This document shows positions 22,846 through 34,292 of a stretch of DNA of 64,000 nucleotides, piece by piece. The notes under the pieces are model-generated. The model was not told where the DNA came from. It ran no database searches and saw nothing but the letters and a program-made list of their open reading frames with translations. Made by a program: the position numbers and the translations under genes. The stretch comes from Siderastrea siderea (lineage: Eukaryota > Cnidaria > Anthozoa > Scleractinia > Rhizangiidae): assembly GCA_964030785.1 (NCBI GenBank), contig OZ034968.1:22661186-22725185 (forward strand), written 5' to 3'. Each line of letters opens with the position of its first letter. Positions within the stretch are counted from its first letter, which is position 1.

Positions 22846-24560
22846 GCTCAAACAGGTTATCATCGATTAGTATGTATCGCTCGTTCTGATTGGCTACTCA
22901 AAAGCGGAATAGTGGCTGCTACTCACCTCCCGGTATTGCTCTGGATTTCGCGCACGAGTTTTTCCTCATTTCTCAGAAAAATACTAAGAAACTGTTTGGT
23001 GCTGACTATCCATTGGGTTGGTATATGCTAAAAATTATTCACGCCCTTGTCGGTGAAGAGAGGTGGTGAATATTTACCAAACTGCTTCGCGGCTCCTCAC
23101 CACTATTCACCTCCACTTCGGGGAATAGTTGTTAAATAATCAGGATCTTTGTCTTACGGGGAAATTGGGTGTTATTACGTGTGACGCGGCCTTTAGAAGG
23201 TTATCGCCACAAAGCAAAAGTTGTCCAAAATGTAGAAAATAAGTCCAGTAGCGATCTCTGAGGTTGAGAATACATTGAGCAAATTATTCAACTCGCGCTT
23301 TTTGCATATGGGGTGGTTAAACGTGGCTGTTGAAGCGGCCTCTGCAGCGACCTCTCTATGACGAGGGTCTCCTGTAACTACCTTTTTAATTTCAAAAGAA
23401 AAGGAAGCTCTTGGTTCTATTAAAGTTGAAGAGGACAGGTGTGAATGTGCTGTCAGAAAACGGTGGACACGATAGTGGCTTTTCAGAAGAGAAGAAAGGC
23501 GGTAAACTAAAGACATTTTTATTTTGTTGTCCAATATGTGCTTTTTTGATAGCTCTCTCACGCCAAAATACACACACACAAAGATTATTTTTGACACGAA
23601 TCCTATATAACCTTTTTTCTTTATTCTCCAAACATGTGGAGAATGAACACAATATATTAAGAGCCACGGGGTGAAAATGTTCATTTGTTGAGAGTAACGG
23701 TGAATGTTGGTCAAGCATAACATATACTTGTAGTTAAAAAGTACTTGTATAAGCACTTAAACACGGGGCGAGCCTACAAAAGGATCGTGGGAAGCATTTT
23801 GTTGGCTTCATTTCACAAATTCAAATGCAGAGGAAACAACGGTCGTGAAACGTTTGAACATTTATAGACTTTTCCTTTGCTTTGGTGACTGTAGTGAAGA
23901 ATAAAACTATAAAAAACATTTGAATTACAGCTAAAAAGTTGCACTTATGGGATTTACAATATCTCATCTGGGGTTAATAAATACAGCCACAAATACTTTG
24001 TATCCCAAAATAAATTCACGGAACAACCGAAAAATTGGGAATAGGCCTTATTTTCCAACGACTTCATTTTCAATCCATACTAAGATCTGAAATTTGCCAT
24101 CTACCTATTTATTGTCTCCTTCGCAGAGGAAAAACAAATTATTTACATTGCTTATAAACCAGAGATCTTGCGAGAATGTTAAAAAGCAAATTCGGGGCGC
24201 AACTTGAGAGCTTCCTGTCGTCTGGACGATGAGCCAATAAAATGCGCTACTTGACATCCATTGGGAATCGTGATTGATGCGCTGAGACCCTTAGCCTCAA
24301 CTTATAGGATCGTTCAGTCTTTAACGTAGTGAAGTCAACAACTACGCCAACAAAGGTTTTTTGGACATGACATTTAATATGCTTTCTCTTATGGCTTTCT
24401 CGTTTTTATGCTTGATACGTAAAAGCAAGCGAGTTAAATTAACCGAGATTTATACCCCTCAATGGGTTTGTTATGCTCTTAATGTAAACCATCATAGTAT
24501 GCTATTTTAACTGAGATAGAAAAACCATGGTAGTGTTTTCCGCTGATTTATTTCTCCTCT
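22846..24560. other. No recognisable gene
   Basis: A hairpin-rich repeat fragment lies at about 23040-23130 (ggtgaatatt...ggaatagtt). The longest frame (187 codons, minus, 23756-23193) has no domain, signal or compositional coherence and looks like chance. Confidence 0.5.
24547..24552 (-). terminator. Polyadenylation signal of gene B
   Basis: AATAAA on the minus strand about 15 nt after the proposed stop codon in the terminal exon. Genes A and C have no equally close copy. Proximity to the stop is unusual but workable if the 3' UTR is short. Confidence 0.4.
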
Positions 24561-24566
24561 GAGCAG

Positions 24567-25469
24567 CTAAGGTTCTGAAAAGAAAAACAAAATGAAACGA
24601 ACAGCTAGCATTGCTTAGCCTGTGAACAACAAGTACCACAAATACTACATCAATGCACTGTAATTTCCCTTTTGATTTCCTTTGTGAATATGTATTAAAT
24701 ATGTAATCACTTCATTATTTTATTATTTTTAGTCTATAATCTTGAATTGATGTGCATTTGTCTTCTATTCTATCTTCTAATGTAATTCGTATGTGGTGAA
24801 ATAAATAAATAAATATAACAACCACAGTTTCTCTTGAGAACAACAATCGGCTGCTTAACCATCGGTAAAACGGCTATGAAGACGATAGTTTCCGAAAAAA
24901 TCAGTTATGACAAGGCATGATGTCGTTTAAAAGTTTTGTGGGTTTATGAAAAACAATTGCTCTCATAATTAATCAACATTTAATTAATTTTTAAACTGAA
25001 ATCAAAGTTAAATTCTGATGCGGTCAAACCACCTTAATTTGATTTTTCATTACAATTATGTCTAGATGCCTGAATATCGAATATGAATATAACATCAAGT
25101 GTTAAACCATGCATAAGCCTGTCCTGTTTTAGAACGTTTTGCTATCAAAACAATAGCAAATAGACAAGCAAAAACAAAAACAAAAGACAACAACATATTA
25201 AAGCTTAAACAAGTGTCACGAACAACATTACCCCATTTCATCCCTTACCTATCGAACAGTACCCACAAGTCTTAGGGCAGTTTTTCTTCATAAATTCCTC
25301 GTGATTCTTACAGTAACCCTCAATGGTGGCTTTCTCGGGGCATTTATCGGCATAAGCGGGGGCATCTTTACAAACTCTGTACACAGAAGTTGCAAAATAA
25401 AGGCATTAAAACATTACATCTTTCCTGTCTTTGCTTATTTGTTTGCTTGTTTAAAATGTTTCATTTATT

Positions 25470-25535
<66 letters not shown>

Positions 25536-26084
25536 TGAGTGTAGTTTTGTTTCTGTATTTTTTATTTGCATTTTTTAGTATGTGGGCACTTCAAGAGTTC
25601 TCTAGCTTACCTTTTGGAAACGGAGGGTGAGTGGTCCCTGAAAATAAATTAACAAACAAATGAATATAATTTGCCAAGTATCATTATGCAATTCACAAAA
25701 TTTCTTCAACCGCCATTAAACATAACACCTGCTATTTGCGTTTATAAAAAAAATCATAAACAATATGTTGTGATACATAACTGCTGTAAGTTGTGTGGTT
25801 ACTGAAAGAGGTACATGCAATTGAAAACAATGTTAGTATAGCAACTGTCTAAGCTAACTACAACACAACACTTCTCTACAGGAACTCATGAATGTTATAC
25901 AATGTGCAAAAAAGTCGATGAATAAGTTTAAAAAAAGTTCTTTTGTTCTAACACTGTTATAATATTTTGAAAAGATTTTACCCTTGGGTTTCGGCACTGC
26001 TAGGGGCCTGTGACATCTAAAATGGCGACCAACAAGGCGATTTTACCAAAACGTTGAATGTTATAAAAAAAAACAGCTGAAATG

Positions 26085-26119
<35 letters not shown>

Positions 26120-26685
26120 TATTATCATTATTATTATTAGTATTAATATTAGCGCTATTATTATTATCATTGCTTAATGCTTCAGATGTAGAAAATGATA
26201 TAATTAACGACTTTGCTGCTTTTTGGATGTGTTTTCAACTTTTTCACCAGAAAAACCTAAGGGGAGAGGCAGCCATCACCCCCTGTACGCCCGAGGGTTA
26301 AACTGAAATAGAGACGGTTAGAGTTATCATTAACAACACCTAAACATAGAAAGAAAAAATCAGAAGGATTAAAATTTAAAAGTGTCAAAATATTGCCGCT
26401 AATAAGCGTTACATGACTGCAAGTACAAGTACGATGTCTGGCATTAATCAGTCAAGAAACATGAGGGACGCGCATGTACGGATCCGGAAGTTTTTGACTT
26501 GAGCCGTGAGCTGTTTTTAACCTAGCCTTCGCTTTGTATATGTGATTCTTCATTTGTAAAATTAAACTAGTAATCGACACTAGTAATGAAACCAAATACT
26601 GTAATAATCAAGAGACTTTTCAGAGGAAACATTTTTCCTGTTTTGACTGCAATGCATGAGCTGACAAAATGCTGCGATTTTTTCC

Positions 26686-26720
<35 letters not shown>

Positions 26721-26805
26721 TATTATTATTATCATCTGATTATTATTATTATTATTATTATTGTCATCATCGTCATCATCATTGTCATCATCATCATCAT
26801 CGTTA

Positions 26806-26840
<35 letters not shown>

Positions 26841-29800
26841 GGTAAGATGAACGTTTATTCGTTTGTCTCACGATGGAATCGCTTTAAGTTGTTGATCGCG
26901 ACATTTCGACTGCAATACTGCTAGTCTTCATCAGGCGATGAGGTCAATTGTTTACGTGTCGCTATTTGTAGCATGATGGTTCGCTGCTATTGGTGCATTT
27001 AGATCCTCATTATTATTCCGACTATTAGATGTTGTTCCCTCACAGGTCCGTTTTGTAGTTGGTCGGCTGTTGTGCTTTCTGATCGTAGGTATCCAAGCTT
27101 CTGGAATTTCGATTCCGCTATCTCTATTGATGTTATTAGGATGAAGTCTTATATGGATAGCCTCTTTGACCCTACGTGTGTACCAGTGAGGGTCACGATC
27201 AATAAACTTAACTTCTTTCCAAATAGCAAGATGCCCCGTTTCGTTAGCGTGTTCCGAAACTGCGGAGGTTTGTGTACGAGCAGGCCGTATATCTCTGTAG
27301 TGTTCTTTTATCCTGTCTTGCATCGCTCTCCCTGTTTCCCCGATGTATACTTTGCCGCACTCACATGGAATTTTGTAGACGACGCCGTCTTGCTTAGTTG
27401 GTTCAAGGGTGTCTTTCGGTCGCACTAAGTGAGACCTAAGAGTTGTGTCTGATTTGAAGACGGTGCGTACGCCTTGTTGTTGTAGGCAGCGGCGAAGAAC
27501 CTCTGATACACCTTTTATGTAGGGTAGAACCGCAGTAGATTTAAATTCCTGCGTAGGTTCTTTGTTGGTTGTTGGTCTTGTTGTCTTTGTGAGCTTTCGT
27601 ACAAACGAAGAAGGATATCCGTTCCAAACAAGTACCGATGATAAATGTTTCTTTTCTTTAGAGATAGCTGATGGTTTAGATGTGAGGTGTTTGGCCCGGT
27701 CGTATAGACACTTAACAATACCACGTTTCACTGACTGAGGATGGTGTGAATCATAGGCTAGGTATTGGTCAGTGTAGGTGGGCTTTCTGTAAACAGTGGT
27801 GGTGAGAAGACCGTTTGAATCCCTTGAAACTGACGTGTCGAGAAAGGGGATAGTGTTATCTTTCTCGATTTCCATGGTAAAACGAATAGGAGGCTGTTGA
27901 CTGTTTAGATGTTGTAAAAAGCCGTCTACATAGTCTTTACCTAAGACTGTAAAAGTGTCATCTACATTTCGCTTCCAGATCTTAGGTTTATAGGCCGCTG
28001 TTGCTATCGCACGTTCCTCAAACTCTTCCATGTAAAGGTTAGCAATAACCGAGGAGACAGGGCTCCCCATGGCTGCTCCGTCTTTCTGTTCGTAAATCGA
28101 CCCGTTGTATTGGAAATACGTGGATCTTAGGACAAAGTTTAAAAGGTCGGCAATTTGTGTAGGTGTAAGGTTTGTGCGGTCGACAAGACCGGGATCGTTT
28201 TCTGGTTTGTATAATGCGGCCTTTACGGCACCCTCGATCGGCACGTTCGTAAATAACGATTCTACGTCAAAAGATGCCATGACTTCATTTTCTTGTATTC
28301 GCTCATGGCTGATGGTAGACACAAAATGAGAAGAGTTGGTAACTGTGTAGTCTGATTTGCCTGTCAACGGGGACAGGATGTCAGCTAAGTGAACCGACAA
28401 ATCGTAAGCGAAGGTGTTTACCAGCGAACCATCATGCTACAAATAGCGACACGTAAACAATTGACCTCATCGCCTGATGAAGACTAGCAGTGTTGCAGTC
28501 GAAGCGTCGCGATCAACAACTCAAAGCGATTCCATCGTGAGACAAACGAATAAACGTTCATCTTACCTATCTTACACCACGATGAACAATAAACACATCT
28601 TTAATGACATTATTATTATTATTTATCCCTTACCTTCCGAGCAGAATCCACAAGACTTGGGGCATTGTTTCTTCATAAACTTCTCTTGGTCCTTGCAGTA
28701 GTCCTTTTCAGCTGCTCGCTCAGGGCACTCATCTGCATAGTTGGGATCATCTTCACAGGCTGCAATATAATAAAATAGATCGAAGATTTGTAAATTGTTA
28801 ATGTATCCAAGCAAAGGTGAAGGTTGTTTTTGTTGTTAGTTTTGTTTCTTTCTTTGTTTAAAGACTATCATACCGCACTGCAGTTTCGTTAGAAACTAAA
28901 GTAACCCCTTCATACATTAAAAGTGTGTTTGCCTATGCATGGGTGGCCTGCAGGAGGCAAATGAATTCAAACTTGCATAACTCGGACGAACACGGGATAA
29001 GCGTATTTGGGCATGCGTGGCTTTAAATAAGATCTGATCATACTATGGATACCACCGATATTGTGAGTGTAGTTGCTGGAAAACAAGTCACGTCTTGTGT
29101 GACTTGTACATTTGTTCATGTCTTGCGTGACTAGTTACCGCGAAGTGTTAAAACGAAAATGCTTTCGCTTTTTTAGGCAATTACTTGGGGCTTCAACCTA
29201 CCTCCTGGTTTTGGCCTTCAATAATCTAATTATAATAAGTAATCGTGGAAAATGTCACGAAAGTTAAGGTTCTTAGGAGAGTTTTTGTGGGGCTTCAGCG
29301 AAGCTGAGACCACTATGTCAACACATGCGATGCTTCTGGCATTCTTTTTGTTTTGTTTTGTTTTGTTTTGTTTTGTTTGACAGTTTAATCCGTGACAAGT
29401 CACGCAAGACTTGCACAAGTCACACAGTGGCATGATCTTTTCCAACAAGGCATGCTTATTACTCGATTTTAGCGGTGCGTTCCAAAATGTAAGTTCGTGT
29501 GAAATAATTTGGAAAACAGAGCTTATTTATATATTTGTCTGGATACGGGAGTTGCCACATTCGTAAAGCATGATGTCACACAAGAAGTTAAGAAGTTAGA
29601 ACCTATGACGTAAGACATGACTTTCAAGATCGGCTATTCTGTTCTGGTTCAAACATTACAGAATTAATGTTTGTGATAAGTCACGCCTCCTATACTAGAT
29701 CCAAAATATGTGCCCATGGAAAAAATCTTTATAATAGAAAGCCACAAAATTAAATTTCAATCCGTTGAGCTTGCGAGGAACATCTGAGAATGGGCTTCAG

Positions 29801-32800
29801 AGGGGATTGTTTTGTTTTATTTTGTTTGTCCCATTACTAAGTGATATGCGTCAGCACGCGAGTATTGTGAGAACATTCACGCTTCGTCGTATATAAATTT
29901 GCTAAACCAGCCAGAGTTAACTTTCCAAACGCTTGTCATATTTCGCACGTATCATAACAAGAAAACGTGTTTCTCGACAATATTCCGAGGAATCGTCAGG
30001 ACTAATCCAATCTGTGCTCAAGGGCACGCTTATCCCAAAAAATCAAATTTTGCTCTGGTAACTAGGTAATACCGTTAATTTTCGACTGTTGTCAAATATT
30101 TTACAGATTTTACCTCACTTTCTTCTTGTTTTGTCGTAATTTGAAGCTATACTTGTACGCATTAGCGTACCTTTTTTTAACGTCTTGTCACTAGTTCTGT
30201 CATGAATAACGATCAAGTTAGTGTGAAAAGAGCTTATTTTCGATTGCTTATTTTCGAAGTATTCTATCTTTTGCACAGTTGAAACATTTCGTTAAAAAAA
30301 TGGCAGAATACGGGTTGAAAAACCTAGTTTTTTTTTACGTCTGCCTTTCTTTAGATGTCTCTGGATTTGGTAAGGAACTTTTCATCTGAGCCCTGATCAT
30401 TTCCAGTAGAGAGAAGACAGGACGATCACTACCTTCACTGTCCGGCGCTACCGCTTAGAGGCGTTCAGAAATATAACTAATTGGTGGGCTAAATCCAACA
30501 GCTATCTTGAGCTTTTCACAAATATGAGAATTAAGATGGAAGCACAGTTATTGTGATACAACATTGTAATTGTTTTCATAATTCAGCAGAAACGCCATTT
30601 GTTTTCACACCATTCAGCCCGCAAATAACCTCAAGAAGATGATGGAAACCACTTTCGAAATGCTACTGGCTATAAACAACTTAACCAATAACATTACCTG
30701 CACAATAATAATAAACTTTATCAATGTATCAAGAAAATCTTAGCATGTGTGCTAATTGGTGACACAAAGTAATTAAAGTAACTAAAGTAATTAAATACAA
30801 AACATAAGTGCGTATCCAACATTAGTTTTTTCTGAAGCATCTCAGCGGTCCGGAATCCTGAATCCTTGAATCTGATTGGCTAATGACGCGCGTTCCAGCG
30901 GTCCGGCTTTTCCCATACAGACCCCGCGTACGGACCACTCCAATCAGCGGGAAAACTTGAAGTGAAATCATTTTACTCCCGCACAACGAAACATTGGTTT
31001 TTTCTTCTTAAAATGGAACTTTTCTCTCACTAACCGTTGTAAAGTGAAAGGAAAATCAACAATGGAATAAAAGGCCTGGTTATTCTCCGAAAAAGGCGAG
31101 TATTCCTGTTTTTTTGTTGAGAAAATTTTGCTGGCTTGCTTTTTCCGAGTTGTAGTTTTCTTATTGACACTCCATTTGATTTAACAAGGGTAAACTGCAT
31201 GTTAGTATTTCGACCTCCGTTTCTCGTTTAAAATTTCGGTTATTTTCCTTGGAGATCTCTTTTCTAATCTTGTCCCATTTAGCTTCATTCAAGGCAATAT
31301 GATTATTAATAATTGTTAGCTAAAATAGTCAAACAAAAAACCTCGCATCGCTGTGTCTTCAACAAGAACAGCTGCTTGTCAACAAGTTTTTACAGTTTAC
31401 TTTTCTCAAAGTGTCGATTTGCGAAAATGTTGACCAAGAACGAACAAAAATGTTTAAAATGCTAAGATATGCAGCGGAGTTTGCGGAGCGTAAGCCTTAG
31501 TTTTCACTAAAAGTCTTACTTGTTAAATAAAGATCTTTCGGTACTGAAAACCAAATTTAATCGTGTGATTTCATTTTAAACAAGACAAAGCTTATTACTT
31601 TATTCTTGCTACGAGACGTTGGGGTTTGTTCTTAACGCTTAGTGTTTTATGATATAATTATTTTAAGTTCTGTTTTATTGTTAGTCTATCCTTTATCCCA
31701 ACAGTTTGCTAGCGGCTCTTTCTAATTAGCTTAATAATTTTAAAGTGCACCTAACCCTAAAATTTTTTTCCCCGTCAAATAAATCCTGTTATCATTTGGA
31801 GCATTTCGTCACAAAAAGTTTTTGATTTGGTTTAATCCCTGATTTTCTGTGCGCGGTTGAAGTACGGAAAATCGGCCGAAAATAGACACCATTTTGGTTC
31901 AGGGTCGAGCAGTGAGGGCATGGGACTAGTCACCTTGTGACGTCAAATCAAGAACCCGCAGTCTCGCGCCATCTCTGTCGGAGCTATATTTCTCTTGAGC
32001 TCACGAAGATGTACAGAAAACTGTCGACCGTTCGTATTGCTCCGAGACATAGTAACCAAAGAAACTAATCACAAGACGTATCACTACAAAAATACAGCAT
32101 TTTTTGACGACGAGCGACCAGAGGCGAAGGGACGAAATGAGTGGATTTTGTAAAGCAATAGCAAGCAAAGCGGCAGCCTTCCAAGCACTCGATACTACGC
32201 TCGATGCATTTTAAGCAAAGATTTGTTGTCTCAGAAGAAGGTATGAATGAATGAACAACTTTAGTATCCGATCAAACGATAGCTTTTTGTGTATTTCCAA
32301 TGATTCAACGGCCGATTAACCACAGAATACCCGCGATACGCGGTACGCAGAAAATTATTACCTTTGCGAATTATTCAAGTTGGCTACACGGTAAGCGCTA
32401 AATAATTACATGTAAGCGGTGCCCAAAACAGCGAAGGGTTTAAAATTAAAGACCGTATTTATAGAAAGTCCTCCTTCAGCAGAACCGACCGCGCTTTCTC
32501 CACAATAACAAGCCATTGCCATTATTCCTTATTCTAGTCTATGAACGTGCCTCGCTATGAGAATTTTATCTTGAGTAATATCAAATCACTCGAGCATAAC
32601 AAAACATTACTGTGCAGAGATCCCTTGTTCATATCCTCCGTTGAAGTAGAGGACAAGCAGTCTCTTTCTTAATTCTTTTATTACCATTTTTGTGCGAAAA
32701 AAGGCCGCAAGAAGATCGAAGTGTGAGCGATGAGCGGCGGAGCCTCGAGTCGCGAGTTAAGCGAGGGCCGGTTGATTTACATAATTAGTACATTTCCGCT

Positions 32801-34292
32801 CGCGCTGGGATCTGAGGAAACTGCTTGCACGTTGACGCGAGAAAAATGATTGGTAAGATAATCTCAGTTGAACCGATACTAACAAACTCTCGTGCTTATA
32901 ATTCTCGTCAATGTCCTTTAGAAAATAATTACCTTCCTGATTCACTAGTGTTATAAATTGTTGTTATTGTTAATGCTGGTTATAGAAATGGACAAGACGT
33001 AAGTAATATCGCAGTTTCTACATTTACTTCTATGTAAAATAAATAAATGAAGAAAGGAATGCTTTATTAAAATCTCCATTTCTATAAGAAGGTTCCTCAG
33101 CTTGAGTATAAACCTCAAATGCGAGAAGCGGAGAGCAGGAAAACCAAGACCAAATGTGAAGACCGAACGTGCGAAATATAATGTTAACACTCACGGGCGA
33201 AGCTCAGCATTCCGGTTTCTTCGCGGCCCTCCAAGGCCAATCGTAAGTTGCTTTATTTGCTGTTCCAGTTCTTAGTTTGCCTTTATTTCCTTTTTGCATT
33301 GAGCAATTCATTCTTCTTTGGTTAGCAGCTTTTTAGCAGATATGGGGAGGACGGCACTTTCTTCATCCTTTGGTGGTGTACTGTCGACTTCGTGTTCCGC
33401 ATCTATCTCGTATTCAGAGCTAAAATTCATCTACAAATCAGCAGAATCCGCGTAGCTTGTCTCAGTAATTCAAACAAAGTCATACTATGACTTTGTTCGA
33501 ATAAGCTAGAAGGTCAGAAGGCTTCGATGAACAAATAAAGTCAGAGAAACACAGCTAAAAACTAAGCGGCGTGGAATTCTTGGTTCTTGATCTGACGTCA
33601 CAACTACGGCTCGCCCCAGGTTCCTCTTACTCGGACGTGAACCAAATTTTTCTTGAATTTAACAGGGCACAGAAAATCGAGAATTTAACCAAATCAAAAA
33701 ATTTTTGCGAAGAAATGTTCCAGATGATAACAGAATTTATTTAGCCGAAAAAAAATTTTAGGGGTTAGGTGCACTTTAACTAACTTTGATTGTGGGAACT
33801 AGCGCACGAAGAAGGACTGTTTACAAACAATTCTCAAACCAATTCGCCTTGTTCCACCTCCAAAAAAGCAGAAAAAAAATAAACACGTTATTCATCGGCC
33901 TAGGTCGGTCCGTATAGGGAAAAATTGTGCCCTCGGTCTTGAGTACGGCCCGAGGCCGCAGGCCTGGGGCCGTACTCAAGACCTCCCGGCCGGTGAATAA
34001 CACATACATATATATATAATAATTATATTAATTCAGAATGAACGAGCGGTGTACCTACAATCAAATAATACCTTTACTATTAGATCATTGACGTGAGAAA
34101 CACAGGAATATTAATGCTCTGACGGATACGAATACGGGAAACTAATGCAAAGAACATCATTAAACAAATGTCTTGTAAGCGTGTCATCAGTCAATACTCA
34201 CGGGGTTTGTAGCCAGAAAAGCGTTCAGCGAAATATCTCCCACTGCAAAGATAAGTAGATAACAATATAGCGAATACCAAGATCCCCTTCAT
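24567..34292 (-). CDS. Gene B: secreted two-ShK protein with a broken linker exon
   Basis: Predicted minus-strand exons: 34292-34202 (signal peptide MKGILVFAILLSTYLCSG, then an aromatic/Arg stretch), 28759-28634 (ShK 1), 25637-25611 (linker, THPPFPK), 25374-25249 (ShK 2), 24574-24567 (Glu-Pro-stop). The first linker exon, intact in A and C, is split here. Its 5' part is at 34054-34028 and runs into a stop at 34025. Its 3' end and donor survive at about 30698-30702, beyond a 3.3-kb insertion. Because every exon is phase 1-1, the remaining exons (378 nt, 125 residues) stay in frame without it. The locus may be expressed in shortened form or be a pseudogene. Introns hold a Penelope-like element and several MITEs, and are otherwise collinear with gene C. 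Confidence 0.65.
25249..25374 (-). CDS. Gene B exon: ShK domain 2
   Basis: A 126-nt exon starting VCKDAPAYADKC and ending CPKTCGYCSIG. Two oddities: the usual acidic pair after the first cysteine is Asp-Ala, and the acceptor is ...ACAGAG, where the phase-correct site is the second AG. Use of the first AG would shift the frame by two bases. Cysteines are complete. Confidence 0.8.
25475..25542. repeat. (GT)n microsatellite
   Basis: A dinucleotide GT run between ShK 2 and the linker exon of gene B, ending gagtgagtg. Poly-Cys/Val frames here are artefacts. Confidence 0.95.
25955..26300. mobile_element. Partial copy of the TTAACCCTCGG element family
   Basis: Its left part matches 52170-52290 (aatatttt-aaagattttacc, ggggcctgtgac, aaaatggcg) and its right end is intact (tgtacgcccgagggttaa). 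The left terminus is missing. It contains an ATC/ATT microsatellite (26083-26175). Confidence 0.6.
26683..26840. repeat. (ATT)n/(ATC)n microsatellite
   Basis: A compound trinucleotide run that directly abuts the left end of the Penelope-like element. A shorter ATT run lies beyond its right end near 28608-28625. The element may have inserted into a longer microsatellite or seeded one. Confidence 0.9.
26890..26960 (-). ncRNA. Hammerhead-like ribozyme motif in left terminal repeat
   Basis: Minus-strand copy of the motif described for the right repeat: CTGATGA at 26934-26928, a GACT/AGTC stem, and an exact GAAA at 26907-26904. It is the better-conserved of the pair. Confidence 0.4.
26952..28400 (-). 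CDS. Penelope-type reverse transcriptase with GIY-YIG endonuclease, 5'-truncated
   Basis: The frame runs about 480 codons without a stop. Reverse-transcriptase motifs appear in order: FDVESLFTNVPIEGA (about residue 45), GAAMGSPVSSVIANLYMEEF (about 108), and the catalytic block WKRNVDDTF, then a thumb region. The C-terminal GIY-YIG nuclease is clear (VVYKIPCECGKVYIGETGRA, about residue 340), with the conserved Arg and Glu-His downstream (DRIKEHY). Penelope enzymes normally have YVDD at the catalytic site; here Tyr is Asn, which may impair activity. No ATG marks a natural start: the upstream N-terminal half of the enzyme is missing. Confidence 0.9.
   Translation of the reverse strand: MSVHLADILSPLTGKSDYTVTNSSHFVSTISHERIQENEVMASFDVESLFTNVPIEGAVKAALYKPENDPGLVDRTNLTPTQIADLLNFVLRSTYFQYNGSIYEQKDGAAMGSPVSSVIANLYMEEFEERAIATAAYKPKIWKRNVDDTFTVLGKDYVDGFLQHLNSQQPPIRFTMEIEKDNTIPFLDTSVSRDSNGLLTTTVYRKPTYTDQYLAYDSHHPQSVKRGIVKCLYDRAKHLTSKPSAISKEKKHLSSVLVWNGYPSSFVRKLTKTTRPTTNKEPTQEFKSTAVLPYIKGVSEVLRRCLQQQGVRTVFKSDTTLRSHLVRPKDTLEPTKQDGVVYKIPCECGKVYIGETGRAMQDRIKEHYRDIRPARTQTSAVSEHANETGHLAIWKEVKFIDRDPHWYTRRVKEAIHIRLHPNNINRDSGIEIPEAWIPTIRKHNSRPTTKRTCEGTTSNSRNNNEDLNAPIAANHHATNSDT
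28441..28525 (+). ncRNA. Hammerhead-like ribozyme motif in right terminal repeat
   Basis: On the plus strand: CTGATGA (28474-28480), a stem GACT/AGTC with inner GCA/TGC pairs, then GAAG at 28501-28504. The left repeat has the complementary copy with canonical GAAA (minus strand, 26934-26904). An extra A lies between the core and the stem, and the third helix is weak by eye, so self-cleavage is uncertain. Hammerheads are known from Penelope-like terminal repeats. Confidence 0.4.
28634..28759 (-). CDS. Gene B exon: ShK domain 1
   Basis: A 126-nt phase 1-1 exon, acceptor TTGCAG, donor GTAAGG. It starts ACEDDPNYADEC and ends CPKSCGFCSEG. The EKF triplet keeps a lysine next to the aromatic residue. 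It is closest to ShK 1 of gene C (both start ACEDDPNY). Confidence 0.85.
28770..30695. other. Intron of gene B, no gene seen
   Basis: The part near 30320-30695 is collinear with the intron of gene C at about 43250-43680 (gcccgcaaataacc versus gcccacaaatgacc; aacaactta; attacctgca). Bases 29080-29420 contain repeated AAGTCACGCAAGAC words in both orientations, probably a decayed MITE. No coding sequence recognised. Confidence 0.5.
31744..33775. mobile_element. 2-kb element with long inverted repeats and TTAA flanks
   Basis: Termini AGTGCACCTAACCC...GGGTTAGGTGCACT are inverted and similar over more than 150 bp (both arms include gttatcat, gatttggtt and gattttctgtgc). Each end is flanked by TTAA (31740-31743 and 33776-33779), as in piggyBac insertions. 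No transposase frame is visible, so it is non-autonomous. Confidence 0.75.
33887..34001. mobile_element. 115-bp palindromic element
   Basis: Inverted ends GTTATTCA(T/C)CGGCC, and an inner palindrome with gtcttgagtacggccc on both arms. It lies some 27 bp from the break in the gene B linker exon, within the insertion that split it. Confidence 0.7.

Larger units (their letters stand above)
26841..28567 (-). mobile_element. Penelope-like retroelement with inverted terminal repeats
   Basis: About 146-bp near-identical repeats in inverted orientation (26841-26986 and 28422-28567) flank a minus-strand gene. Such terminal repeats are known in Penelope-like elements, often with partial 5' truncation, which fits here because the reverse-transcriptase frame stays open into the right-hand repeat. 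Each repeat carries a hammerhead-like core. The element lies in the intron between ShK 1 and the second linker of gene B and has no counterpart at the collinear place in gene C. Confidence 0.85.
30703..34030. mobile_element. 3.3-kb composite insertion splitting a coding exon of gene B
   Basis: Gene C has one continuous 36-nt exon (43711-43676). In gene B the matching sequence is found in two parts, with attcagaatg on one side (34031-34040) and cattacctgca on the other (30692-30702). Between them lies DNA with no counterpart in gene C, including the 2-kb TTAA-flanked element and a 115-bp palindromic element. About seven exon bases are lost or unrecognisable at the junction. Confidence 0.65.

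Noticed and set aside
23193..23756. A 187-codon minus-strand frame, one of the longest in the window
   Set aside because: No domain, signal peptide, splice context or coherent composition; overlapping frames on both strands are equally open.
26586..26924. A 112-codon Tyr/Ile-rich frame
   Set aside because: It is the ATT/ATC microsatellite next to the Penelope element, not a gene.
27072..27428. A 118-codon plus-strand frame
   Set aside because: Antisense shadow of the Penelope GIY-YIG coding region.
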